Shown here piece by piece: positions 47,589 to 55,923 of a DNA stretch of 64,000 nt. The DNA lies in the NCBI GenBank assembly GCA_030919125.1, contig CP121470.1, positions 372,001 through 436,000 of the forward strand. The letters run 5' to 3'. The position numbers were made by a program, and so were the translations under genes. The notes under the pieces were generated by a model, which saw nothing but the letters and a program-made list of their open reading frames with translations, was not told where the DNA came from and did not search any database. Position 1 is the stretch's first letter; the number at the start of each line of letters is the position of its first letter. Source of the DNA: Methanoregula sp. SKADARSKE-2 (GTDB taxonomy: Archaea; Halobacteriota; Methanomicrobia; Methanomicrobiales; Methanospirillaceae).

Positions 47589-47834
47589 ATGTATCCTACC
47601 CCATTACCACCGTCGTCAAAGACGGTGCTGGAGATACTAGATGCAGGGGGAGCGATGACCCATAAGGAGATCGTTTCAAAGACTCGCCTTGCACCAAGAA
47701 CGGTACGGTACGCATTGAAAAAACTCAAAGAGCGACACCTTATCATTGAGAAGTTCAACTTCCGCGACGCCCGTCAGATCATCTACCAGCCCAGACCGCA
47801 GGAGACCGCAGAAGCTCAGCCAGCCTGCGTATGA
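47589..47834 (+). CDS. Winged-helix transcriptional regulator
   Basis: The 81-residue protein holds a winged helix: SKTVLEILDAGGAMTHKEIVSKTRLAPRTVRYALKKLKERHLIIEK, then FNFRDARQIIYQPRP. It starts about 30 bases after the TATA box, so it is leaderless or nearly so. It overlaps the next gene by four bases (ATGA). It is a candidate for binding the palindrome just upstream. Target genes beyond its own operon are unknown. Confidence 0.75.
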   Translation: MYPTPLPPSSKTVLEILDAGGAMTHKEIVSKTRLAPRTVRYALKKLKERHLIIEKFNFRDARQIIYQPRPQETAEAQPACV

Positions 47835-48139
47835 CAAAGCACACCTGCACCCTGATGCATTGCGACACCCTGGTCAGGACCCACCTTCCCTCGATGAGAG
47901 CGGAAATGGTAACCCGCCTTATTCAGAGACAGGGATTAACTCAGAGTGATGCGGCAAGGAAGATGGGGGTAACCCGTGCAGCAGTATCACAGTACATGAG
48001 CCGTAAACGTGGGGGCGGGGAAGTACAGATTACATCAGAGTTAGATGCGATCATCGATCGGTGGGCTATGGCTGTTGTCACCGGTGAAAGTGACCTTAAC
48101 CTGTGCGACATCTGCCAGTGCGCCATGAAAAAGTTTTAA
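47831..48139 (+). CDS. XRE-type HTH regulator with cysteine-rich ends
   Basis: The 102-residue protein has the HTH LIQRQGLTQSDAARKMGVTRAAVSQYMSRKR. Cysteines near the N-terminus (TCTLMHC) and C-terminus (LCDICQCAMKKF) are candidates for a metal or iron-sulfur site; together they could make it a redox or metal sensor. It is translationally coupled to the winged-helix gene. Confidence 0.75.
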   Translation: MTKHTCTLMHCDTLVRTHLPSMRAEMVTRLIQRQGLTQSDAARKMGVTRAAVSQYMSRKRGGGEVQITSELDAIIDRWAMAVVTGESDLNLCDICQCAMKKF

Positions 48140-48147
48140 AATTTAGA

Positions 48148-48169
48148 AGGGGAGGTTGCCTCCTTTTTT
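48148..48169 (+). terminator. Hairpin terminator after the HTH pair
   Basis: GGAGG TTG CCTCC (48151-48163) is followed by TTTTTT, a classic stem-loop and T-run. It may also end the convergent PLD-like transcript. Confidence 0.6.
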
Positions 48170-48198
48170 CTTGATAAGAATTTCCAGAAAGATTTCTG

Positions 48199-49853
48199 TC
48201 AACGCCGGCGTCGATAATAAACGACGATGAGCAGTGCTATCACCAGGATCGCAGCAACAATTTTCAGATAATCTGGTGTTATTGCCGGTGACGAAATCGA
48301 AGGCAACCAGTCATCTTCAAAAACGTTTCGGAAATACCGTGCTACCCCGGGGTGCTCAATGATCACGCCGGCTTCACGATTGAAGTTCGGGGTGTTGCTG
48401 TTCCAGTTGATGCTGCTGACTAAAACGTATTTATCATCAACTATGACGCCTTTGTTATGGATCTTTTCAAGCTGATTTATATGGAGGTTGATGCACCTTC
48501 CTTCCAGGGGAATACGCTCTGGTGTACCGATCCAGTTGATCAGTGCTGCCATCTCATCGTTGTCATTGGGTCCTTCCGTATTGAACCACGAGGAATCCAG
48601 AAGAACTCTCACGTGAACGCCCCAGTGGGATGCATTGACCGCAGCCGCAAGGTAGGGATGCAGGGTTAATGGGGTTCCGTTCTTTATGTAAGCCTGCTCA
48701 ATTTCGATGCTTCCCTCTGCTCTTTCAAGCAGGCCGGTGATCTCATCACTGGTATAAGGAGCAATGACCGGAATGACCGTAGCATCTTCAAATTGTCCCG
48801 GCACGAACCTGGCGACGTGTTGCCCTGAAGATGCTACTTCTGGGGCCCCGGCAGCACCGGAGTAGGGGGCGGCCGATCCGCTTCCGCTGTCAAAAGAGAA
48901 AATTTCGGAAAAATATTGCGCAAGACCGGGATTTGTAAGAAAAACGCCCCACCCGTGGTTCCCACTTACACCCTTCGGAGGAAAACCAGAATACTTGAAA
49001 TTTTCACTGGTGATCAAGAGTGAATTTTTGTCGATTACTCCATATTTTGCATGTTCGTAACGGTAGGGGGCATGCTCTCTCTTCGATGAGGTCATCGAAT
49101 ATACCGGAATTCCGCTTGTATTGATCTTCCAGACAAGAGATTTTTCTATCAGGCTTATTCCTCCAACCGGTCCGCCTTCGAGAAGGACCCGGACATCCAC
49201 CCCCCGTTCTTTTGCAGCGATGATCGCATCACCCATTGACAGGCTTGAGAACTCGTACAGGTTGAGAAGAATTTCCTGAGATGCGCAGTTCATCACCTGT
49301 GAAAAAACTTCGTTGGAACAATCGGGGGATACAAACGTTGTAACGGATACATTGGGAAAGACTGCAGGTTTCAACCGCGACTGACCGATCATCAAAGGCC
49401 GGGGGTCCCAGGTACCATTTTCGAGATAATGGATCTGCCCTTCACGCGGTTTTACATCTTCCGGCCATCCGACTTTCTGTACGAGCGCGGTGCCTTCATA
49501 GAGGAAAAGTTGATCTTTCGTGTTCGCGAGACGGAGCTGATCCCCACCGATGACATTGGGAATGGACGGGGAAGAATCGAGCCATTCAAAATCGGGTGGC
49601 CGGCCATACGACCGTTCAAACGCACGTCCGTTCCGCGCGATGATGATTGGACCACTGATTATCGTACCTGGGGGAAATCTGAAGCCACCTTCCCCATCAG
49701 AGATTGTTATTCCATCCAGGGATCCGTTTCCTTCGAGAACTATGTGGGATCCTCCTTGAGATACGGATCGGGACAGAATTCGGTGATCTGGACCAGTGCA
49801 CCCGCATGCATCGCACAACACAAAAAAATGAGGATCGCAAGAAACATCCGCAT
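48199..49853 (-). pseudogene. Exported phospholipase D-like protein, frameshifted near the N-terminus
   Basis: Two HKD motifs, HAKYGVIDKNSLLITSENF and HNKGVIVDDKYVLVSSINWN, mark this as a PLD-superfamily nuclease or phosphodiesterase, and a C-terminal helix (YLKIVAAILVIALLIVVYYRRRR) anchors it. The main frame is open from a GTG near 49821. A proper start with ribosome site, MRMFLAILIFLCCAMHAGALVQITEF, lies at 49853-49740 in another frame, ends TAG at 49740-49742, and joins the main frame at HIVLEGNGSLDG by a shift of one or two bases near 49742-49755. The domain between looks lamin-tail-like. Either a real lesion or a read error. Confidence 0.75.
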
Positions 49854-49947
49854 AGAATTTTCCTATCTCCGCGCGATAGTGTAAACAAGTTGCTGTAAAA
49901 TCAAAAACGCCCTGATCTCCAATTATACAACAAAAGGTGACCAGAGC

Positions 49948-50472
49948 ATGGAAATCAATGACTTAATCCAAGATTATCTTTGCGATAAGGATGAGGGACT
50001 GAAATCCCTTGTAACATTTTTTCTCAACCTCGTCATGCAGTATGAATCAGAGCAGCAGGCAGGAGCCAAACGATATGAGCGAACGATGGATCGAGTTGGA
50101 CGGAGAAATGGTAATAAGCCGAGAACTTTGAGAACGAAACAGGGAACGTTAACCCTGAGCAAACCAGAATTTCGGGAGAGATCCTTTGAGACAGCACTCT
50201 TTGAAAAATAGAGTCGGGCGGAACAAGCACTCATCAATGCGATCTTGGAATCGTATATCCAGGGAGTATCAACCCGAAGGATTCGCCCCATCAGGGAGAA
50301 TTTGGTGTCAACGGTGTATCAGACAAAGACCGTATCCCACCTCAGTAAATCCCTTGATGACAAAGTGAATGAATTTCTCCGCCAGCCCATCGAGCAACCG
50401 ATACTGTACCTCATCGTTGATGCGGTATATGTCAAAGTCCTCCGTCACGAATCAGGGTTCAGTAGAGGATAA
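49948..50472 (+). pseudogene. Truncated IS256-type transposase with in-frame TAG
   Basis: It starts MEINDLIQDYLCDKDEGLKSLV and continues KPEFRERSFETALFEK, a TAG at 50209-50211, and then in the same frame SRAEQALINAILESYIQGVSTR and ILYLIVDAVYVKV. The last includes the first catalytic Asp of mutator transposases. The second half of the protein is missing. The TAG replaces the usual Tyr at that position. Confidence 0.75.
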
Positions 50473-50570
50473 CGAATAACCCATTATTTTACGATCGTAC
50501 CGGAAAGGGGTGCTTCCCGAGCGTTCGGCTTGCCCCAATTTTACAAAATAGCACCAATGTGAGTGGGTCT

Positions 50571-51615
50571 ATGTATCCGGTTCTTGCATTTTCAGGCCAC
50601 ATTTCAGTTTTTTGTCGAGAGCATCCGCTCAAGAACCCCTTGTTTTTTGAGGGTTGCTAGTTGAAACCGGTTAAAGCAGAAGGCCGAGAACAGCATTTTG
50701 GTATACACCCTGAGAACGGTTGTGACTTTGGTATGAGCAGAATGGAACACATTCTTGATGATGGCATATGGGCGTTCCCCGGGAGATAGGATTCGAGAGA
50801 TTCGAGCGTTTTTGAGAACATCGCGGATACCGATCGGATGCCCACGAACACCCCGTTGCATGGTGGTGTTGAAACCTTTTGTTTTGGTACCGAAATATCC
50901 TCGGTCACGGTAGATCACCTCTCCTTCGTTCGACAGGTCGATTTGCGAATCGTGGGTTGAGGCAGTTGTAACCTCGAGAGCCCGGATCAGTCCGAAGTCA
51001 CAATCCTCTTTGGTATGGAGTTTGTATCCAAAATAAGATTTCTTGCCCTTTATCGCCCATGTTCCATCCCGGCTTCTTCGAGTTTTTGCAGCATCACCCC
51101 GGGGTGTATTCGTTGAAGCATGACCGGGCTCTGAAGTGATGAAAGTCGCATCCTGAATGGTGCCTTTTTTGATTTTCAGACATTGTGCATCGAGTTGTCG
51201 CTGGAGCTCATCCCAAATAGCCTTATCCTTTCCGGTCTTTGCCAACCGCTCCCGGAAATACCAGACGGTGGTCTGATCCGGGACCTTGTTAGGATACCCG
51301 AGGAATTTCATAAATGATATGCGATCATTGGCCTGACGCTCAAGTTCGGGATCGGACAGGCTGTACATCGACTGGAGTACCAGCATCTTAACCATGAGAA
51401 CGATATCAATATTCGGTCGACCGCCCTCTTCGGTCTGGTTTCGATACAGACCTCCCACTACCGTCAGAAACCTCTCCCAATTGATTAATGTCGAAAATCC
51501 GTCAAGCCGATCCCCGAGTCGTTTGATACTCTCATACCGCTTCTCGAACGCAAAATCAACCAGATTTTCCATACTCGTCATTGATCGTACTAAGATAAAG
51601 TACTACCGGCTACAG
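50571..51615. mobile_element. IS5-like insertion sequence (boundaries approximate)
   Basis: A pair of short inverted repeats, TGTATCCGGT (50572-50581) and ACCGGCTACA (51605-51614), one mismatch, flank the intact transposase gene and are the best candidates for the element ends. The element sits inside the IS256-like remnant. Confidence 0.5.
50604..51581 (-). CDS. IS5-family transposase
   Basis: The 325-residue protein is full length with the IS5 pattern: NWERFLTVVGGLYRNQTEEGGRPNIDIVLMVKMLVLQ, then IQDATFITSEPGHAS with the first Asp, GEVIYRDRGYFGTKTKGFN with the second, and the SPGERPYAIIKNVFHSAH segment bearing the Glu. The frame is intact, so it may still be mobile, unlike the two broken elements nearby. 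Confidence 0.9.
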   Translation of the reverse strand: MTSMENLVDFAFEKRYESIKRLGDRLDGFSTLINWERFLTVVGGLYRNQTEEGGRPNIDIVLMVKMLVLQSMYSLSDPELERQANDRISFMKFLGYPNKVPDQTTVWYFRERLAKTGKDKAIWDELQRQLDAQCLKIKKGTIQDATFITSEPGHASTNTPRGDAAKTRRSRDGTWAIKGKKSYFGYKLHTKEDCDFGLIRALEVTTASTHDSQIDLSNEGEVIYRDRGYFGTKTKGFNTTMQRGVRGHPIGIRDVLKNARISRILSPGERPYAIIKNVFHSAHTKVTTVLRVYTKMLFSAFCFNRFQLATLKKQGVLERMLSTKN

Positions 51616-51674
51616 GGGGGGTTTCAGAATTCTCAGTAATTTACAGCCGGATCTTTACACACCCTCTCCGTGCC

Positions 51675-51685
51675 TCTTTTATAAT
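51675..51685 (+). promoter_or_regulatory. mfnE promoter TATA box
   Basis: CTTTTATAATC lies about 50 bases before the mfnE start and only 14 bases after the IS256-like right end, so the element stopped just short of the promoter. Confidence 0.5.
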
Positions 51686-51732
51686 CCGGAGATATACCTT
51701 CCACAGATATCCACAGAGGGAATGGCGTAACG

Positions 51733-52329
51733 ATGGCGGGAAAAGCACTCGCAGTAAAACTGGGGGGGAGCCTCTACCCCAAGCTTCCGGATCTTATACC
51801 CGTCCTGCGTTCGTCACCCGTCCCCCTCCTCATCATTCCCGGGGGTGGAGTCTTTGCGGATGCGGTGCGGGACGCTCATCTCATCGATGATACCGCTGCA
51901 CACTGGATGGCTGTCGCGGCCATGGATCACTACGGGCTCTTTCTCGAATCCCTAGGATTGGAGTGTACAAGAGATCTGGCAGTTCCAGAAAAAACCAGCG
52001 TCCTGATGGTATATTGTACCCTCAGGAAGATCGATCCTCTGCCTCATTCATGGGACGTCACCTCAGACACGATCGCCGCGTGGGTTGCCGGTCGTCTCGG
52101 CCTTGATCTCCTGGTCCTCAAATCCGTTGACGGGATTATGGCGCAGGGCCAAATGGTCGAGACCGTGAACACCCCGCTTGAGACCGAAACTGTGGATGCA
52201 TCGTTCCTACCCTTTGTTCTTGAAAAAAAGATCCAAACGATGGTCATTAACGGGACAATAAGCGATCGGGTTGTAAAATATCTGAATGGAGAGGACGTTT
52301 TCGGAACACGGATCGGTACAACCTTTTAA
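51733..52329 (+). CDS. mfnE: Amino acid kinase-fold phosphotransferase, probable methanofuran biosynthesis kinase MfnE
   Basis: The 198-residue protein has the amino acid kinase pattern: ALAVKLGGSLYPKLPDL, LLIIPGGGVFADAVRDA, HWMAVAAMDHYG, and MVINGTISDRVVKYLNGEDVFGTRI. In methanogens the family of this size is MfnE, which phosphorylates 5-(aminomethyl)-3-furanmethanol phosphate in methanofuran synthesis. A shared fold with uridylate and isopentenyl phosphate kinases leaves some doubt. Confidence 0.8.
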   Translation: MAGKALAVKLGGSLYPKLPDLIPVLRSSPVPLLIIPGGGVFADAVRDAHLIDDTAAHWMAVAAMDHYGLFLESLGLECTRDLAVPEKTSVLMVYCTLRKIDPLPHSWDVTSDTIAAWVAGRLGLDLLVLKSVDGIMAQGQMVETVNTPLETETVDASFLPFVLEKKIQTMVINGTISDRVVKYLNGEDVFGTRIGTTF

Positions 52330-52372
52330 AGGTTCCAGAAGAGATACTATAGGAATCCCTGGAGGAGCCATA

Positions 52373-52534
52373 ATGTCAGATAAAAAGTGTACATCCTGCA
52401 GCGCCCCGCTTGCAGAAGAAGGTGCAACCGAGTTCGGGTGCCCGTCGTGCGGTAGTAAGATCAGCCGGTGTTATCGGTGCCGTGAGCAGAGCATCCCCTA
52501 CGTCTGTCCGAGATGTGGATTCGGGGGACCGTGA
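52373..52534 (+). CDS. Zinc-ribbon protein of the HVO_2753/DUF1610 type
   Basis: The 53-residue protein has four paired cysteines: CTSC, CPSC, CYRC and CPRC. It is a small, conserved archaeal zinc ribbon suggested to be linked to translation. A GGAGGAG ribosome site sits seven bases before the ATG at 52373. It is in an operon with aEF-1beta, three bases downstream. Confidence 0.85.
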   Translation: MSDKKCTSCSAPLAEEGATEFGCPSCGSKISRCYRCREQSIPYVCPRCGFGGP

Positions 52535-52537
52535 AAC

Positions 52538-52795
52538 ATGGGAAGTGTTGCAGTCATTCTCAGGGTTATGCCGGATTCTCCGGAAGTAAACCTTGAAGAG
52601 TTGAAAGAGGCACTCAAGCAGAAACTCCCCACAATTCAGGAGATCAAAGAAGAGCCGATAGGCTTCGGCCTGAAATCGCTCAAGATCCTTGCAGTGGTCG
52701 ACGATGCGGGTGGGGAAACGGATGCGATTGAGAGATCGCTCAACGAAATCGCCGGCGTCGAAAGAGCCGAAATCATTGAAGTTACCCTCACCTGA
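52538..52795 (+). CDS. ef1b: Elongation factor 1-beta
   Basis: The 85-residue protein starts MGSVAVILRVMPDSPEVNLEELKEAL and contains EEPIGFGLKSLKILAVV, the conserved C-terminal domain of aEF-1beta. It exchanges GDP for GTP on aEF-1alpha. It is next to a translation-linked zinc ribbon. Confidence 0.95.
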   Translation: MGSVAVILRVMPDSPEVNLEELKEALKQKLPTIQEIKEEPIGFGLKSLKILAVVDDAGGETDAIERSLNEIAGVERAEIIEVTLT

Positions 52796-52815
52796 TCTTT
52801 CAGGGGAGTAAATCA

Positions 52816-53772
52816 CTATTTTTCTTGTTCTTCGAGAGAAGAGAGGATCTTCTGCGTGTTGGATCGAATCTTCTCAACAGATTCCCGGAAGGCAATGACC
52901 TCCGACTCATCGATCCTGATTGCTATCGGAAATGCTCCATGACGGTTGATACGGGCGGGCACACCAATGCAAACATCGCCAATCCCATGCACCTCACTCT
53001 TGATGTACGCTGAAACCGTAAGGATACGATTTTCATCGCCAAGGACAGTCTTGACCAGCGATGCGATCGCTTCACCCGGGCCATAAACTGTTGATCCCTT
53101 GTTCTTGATGATCAGTTGACCGCTGGTCTTCACGGATTCAATGATCTCCTGCACAGGAAGATGAGAAAATGCCGGCAGATTCGATATCTTGATCCCGCCG
53201 ATGGTTGTCGCTGACCAGAGGGGTACCATACTATCGCCATGTTCGCCCACAATGCGTGTATGGACTTCACTCACGTGGACCTTGAAATACGAGGCTATCA
53301 GCGATTTCAGCCGCATTGAATCGAGATGCGTACCAAGACCGAAGACCTGGTTTGGTTTGAGGCCGGAGTATTTTCGGGCAACACAGGTCATAACATCGAC
53401 CGGGTTGGTGACAACAAGAATTTTTGTCCGGGGTGCAACCGTGCCGATTGTCTGCGCCATCGGTGCAATCACTCGGGCGTTCCCAAGCGCGAGATCCATC
53501 CGGTCCTGCCCTGCCACGCGCGGAGAACCCGCAGTGATTACAACCACCTCGGATCCTGCAATCTCTTCGAGACAGGTTGTCCAGTTGATCCTTGTATCTA
53601 TACCCCGTGCAGCAAAAGAATCGACAAAATCCTGAGAGATGCCTTTGAGAAGAGACTCACGACCCTCTCTTCCATAGAGCAGGATCTCTTTGACTTCGGG
53701 AAATGACGAGATCGCATGCGCGGCAAACATCCCTACATTACCGGTTGCGCCGATAATGGTTACTTTTGCCAT
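52816..53772 (-). CDS. mdh: Malate/lactate dehydrogenase family protein
   Basis: The 318-residue protein carries the Rossmann motif GATGNVGMFAAH, TAGSPRVAGQDR with the substrate-binding Arg, VTNPVDVMTCVARKYSG, and VGEHGDSMVPLWSATTI with the catalytic His. It interconverts malate and oxaloacetate. The ATG at 53772 begins the fold; a TTG at 53781 would add three residues. Upstream there is no ribosome site, only the SRP RNA 13 bases away. Confidence 0.9.
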   Translation of the reverse strand: MAKVTIIGATGNVGMFAAHAISSFPEVKEILLYGREGRESLLKGISQDFVDSFAARGIDTRINWTTCLEEIAGSEVVVITAGSPRVAGQDRMDLALGNARVIAPMAQTIGTVAPRTKILVVTNPVDVMTCVARKYSGLKPNQVFGLGTHLDSMRLKSLIASYFKVHVSEVHTRIVGEHGDSMVPLWSATTIGGIKISNLPAFSHLPVQEIIESVKTSGQLIIKNKGSTVYGPGEAIASLVKTVLGDENRILTVSAYIKSEVHGIGDVCIGVPARINRHGAFPIAIRIDESEVIAFRESVEKIRSNTQKILSSLEEQEK

Positions 53773-53785
53773 GATAATCAAAGAT

Positions 53786-54092
53786 GGGGACGCGTCATCG
53801 GTCGACTGTACGTCACTGCGTTTACCAAAGCACTCATCCTCCGCCCCGTTACCCCATGGGCGCCAAATGTCTGCGGTAAGTCTGCTCCCTTCCGGGCCTG
53901 AACCGGTCCCCGCAATTCCAAGTCGCTATTCCCTCCGGAATATTGATTTCTGTCCATCGACCTCATGGGACGAGGTTTCTCAGTCAGAATGCACAGGCTT
54001 CCGCAGGCCGTTGCAGCCTTCGTCAAACTTCGCCCCCCGCGTACCGACGGTTTCAGGTTACAGGTGACGCCGAACCACCCGGGCTAGTCCCC
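53786..54092 (-). ncRNA. Signal recognition particle 7S RNA
   Basis: The minus strand holds the archaeal SRP RNA. Near the 5' end is GGTGGTTCGGCGTCACCTG then TGTAACCTGAAACC, the Alu-domain signature. Near the middle is GGTTCAGGCCCGGAAGGGAG and GCAGACTTACC, the S-domain helix 8 with the GGAA loop that binds SRP54. The termini GGGGAC and GTCCCC can pair as helix 1, giving 307 nt. Shadow open frames on both strands here are not genes. A TTTATTGG TATA-like element lies at 54114-54121. Confidence 0.95.
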
Positions 54093-54113
54093 ATATATCT
54101 TTGTGCATGGAGC

Positions 54114-54121
54114 CAATAAAG
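54114..54121 (-). promoter_or_regulatory. Putative TATA box for SRP RNA
   Basis: On the minus strand CTTTATTG lies about 25 bases before the predicted 5' end of the RNA at 54092. Confidence 0.4.
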
Positions 54122-54199
54122 GCTTTTTACCTCACCGGATCCGGATTACGGATTTTTGAGACGAGGCATCTCGATATCAGGAGAGTTTAAAAAAATCGA

Positions 54200-55228
54200 T
54201 CACGGAACAAATACATTCCCGCCAACCATCTTTGCCCAGTCCGTTTTGATCTGGGCGATCCCCCGGAGATCTTTTTTGTCGAAGAGATCGATTGCGGTCA
54301 CCATGCGATCCTCTGGTGAGATAACACGATACAGCTCTCGGAAATCGCCCTGGAATACCTCAATCACCTGATCACCATCAGTCTCCGCGATTTTTACAGT
54401 CTCATGAACCACAGGATGTCTCTGCATATCTTCCATCTGCTCAAAAATTTTTACCCGGGAGATTTTGAGGTCATCCCGGTTGACCTCAAGATTGAACGCT
54501 GACCAGAATGCCGATGCATACCAGGCATCATTCATTACAACATGCGGTACCCCAAGAGATGCTGCCGCAAGACCAAGAGTTCCCACCCCGGAACAGGCAT
54601 CGATGAAAAGACCCTCCGGGGGATTACCAATGTGCTGCTCCACTGCGCGGATTTTCGGGTACCCCGCGCGGGGAAATTCAATATGGAGAAGGGATTGCTG
54701 CTTATACATAACAAGAGGGCCGGTCCGGAGTGGGAAGATGTCAGCCCGCACGTCACAGCCGGCAAGAAGGGTGGAGACTTTTGGCCCCAGGTCAAGATCC
54801 GGAGTAGCAATACCCGGTACGAACTCGCCTATCCTGACGACCCCGCGCATCTCGGGAACATCATTAACCATCCGTTCTGCCGTCTTCTTCGTTACCCGCG
54901 GGGAGAGGAGGAGGGACTTAGCCGGCAGGAAAGGGGGGCGATCCACTGCAAAACCCGGGTGGATAAGGGGAGAAACCACATCAATAAGCGGATCGGTGGG
55001 TCTGAGATCTCCCTCCTCGACCATAATGACGTAGAGGTGCGCAAAGACTTCATCGATATATCGTCTCCCGCACGAGCAGGGGTCGCCATAGCAAAGAGTG
55101 GGTAGGGGCGCCCGCTTGTCGAGATTTCATCCAGAGCAGTCATCGCAGGTGAGGAAGACCGTCGGCAGCGTTCCAAGGATATCTCTTGCCGATGTGACGC
55201 AGTCCATCCCGCAAACCGGGCACTTCAT
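54200..55228 (-). pseudogene. Zinc-ribbon plus SAM methyltransferase with an in-frame TGA at codon 34
   Basis: The main frame holds a class I SAM methyltransferase (GLFIDACSGVGTLGLAAASLG, FLPAKSLLLSPRVTKKTAERMV) from residue 69 on. Upstream, in the same frame, are a start MKCPVCGMDCVTSARDILG, a CDDC zinc-ribbon, a TGA at 55127-55129, and NLDKRAPLPTLCYGDPCSCG-RRYIDEVFAHLYVIM, which has no start codon of its own. So the family protein is 342 residues plus a stop at codon 34. An ATG at 55024 could give a 274-residue product that lacks the zinc ribbon. A Trp codon (TGG) is the simplest original codon. Confidence 0.8.
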
Positions 55229-55336
55229 GATCCTTTCGTATGAACATGTCGCGATAGAAGCCTTTTCTAACATCTTTGAGCAAGCATACGAGATCCCAGG
55301 AATATTGAGAAAAGATGCAAAAGTGCTGACTTCGAG

Positions 55337-55411
55337 TGGGCCCGAAGGGATTCGAACCCATGACCGCCCGGTTATGAGCCGGGCGCTCTAACCTGACTGA
55401 GCTACGGGCCC
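55337..55411 (-). tRNA. tRNA with CAU anticodon (Met elongator or Ile2)
   Basis: Acceptor GGGCCCG/CGGGCCC, anticodon loop CTCATAA, T-loop TTCGAAT, discriminator A. The acceptor stem is identical to that of tRNA-Ile(GAU) at 41275, which favours tRNA-Ile2 with modified C34 (agmatidine), but elongator Met cannot be excluded. CCA is not encoded. Confidence 0.85.
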
Positions 55412-55416
55412 CTAAA

Positions 55417-55489
55417 CGCCCCCCACAGGGCTCGAACCTGTGACATTCGGATTAACAGTCCGACACTCTACCAACTGAGTTAGGGAGGC
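55417..55489 (-). tRNA. tRNA-Asn (anticodon GUU)
   Basis: Acceptor GCCTCCC/GGGGGGC, anticodon loop CTGTTAA between CGGA and TCCG, T-loop TTCGAGC, discriminator G. It is six bases from the CAU tRNA and probably shares its transcript. CCA is not encoded. Confidence 0.92.
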
Positions 55490-55611
55490 ACGCGGTTGCG
55501 CCTTAATAGATTCTTATTGAGGACGTTTAAAGGTAACTATACCAAAACACGGGATCCAAAAGTCCTCATTATCCATTCAAAGATCAAAGATCCATAAACG
55601 CGGATAGGTTA

Positions 55612-55896
55612 TCATCTCTTTTTCATCTCCTCGAGCATCCGGATAAGGGTATCCAGATTTTCGTTCAGGTGCGCGAACAACTCGACGGCCTGAGGTGTAG
55701 CGACGGCACCTTCGGAGGATGCGCGGATGTACCCGAGCTGTTCCAGCAGATGGAGAGAGTATCGGATCCGGTGAGGTGGCAGATCGAGCAGCTCGGAGAG
55801 TTTCATGATACCGATTGGCTGGTGATCCGCAACCACCTGCGCAATTTCAAGGTGGCGGCTGAGGAGTTCTATCTCGTCTTTCATTTTTTCGAGCAT
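55612..55896 (-). CDS. Small winged-helix regulator
   Basis: The 94-residue protein has a helix-turn-helix, VADHQPIGIMKLSELLDLPPHRIRYSLHLLEQLGYIRAS, followed by a helical end rich in Leu (LFAHLNENLDTLIRMLEEMKKR), which may dimerise. The target is unknown. It lies 27 bases after the small membrane protein at 55924 and is probably cotranscribed with it. Confidence 0.7.
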   Translation of the reverse strand: MLEKMKDEIELLSRHLEIAQVVADHQPIGIMKLSELLDLPPHRIRYSLHLLEQLGYIRASSEGAVATPQAVELFAHLNENLDTLIRMLEEMKKR

Positions 55897-55923
55897 GGAT
55901 AACGGATCCTCCTGGGGAAAAGT

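Larger units (their letters stand above)
49879..51661. mobile_element. IS256/mutator-like remnant containing an inserted IS5-like element
   Basis: Similar imperfect inverted repeats occur at 49879-49899 (GTGTAAAC..GCTGTAAA) and 51641-51661 (TTTACAGC..TTTACAC), 16 of 21 bases matching. The transposase N-terminal half follows the left end; its C-terminal half is gone. An IS5-like element occupies the middle. No target duplication is clear. It lies between the PLD-like gene and the mfnE promoter. Confidence 0.65.

Noticed and set aside
50209..50211. In-frame TAG in the IS256-type transposase as possible pyrrolysine
   Set aside because: The transposase is truncated anyway, and no pyl genes or PYLIS-like context were seen; a point mutation of a Tyr codon is simpler.
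53690..54067. Open frames on both strands across 53690-54110
   Set aside because: They lie over the SRP RNA, whose conserved motifs and paired ends explain the sequence.
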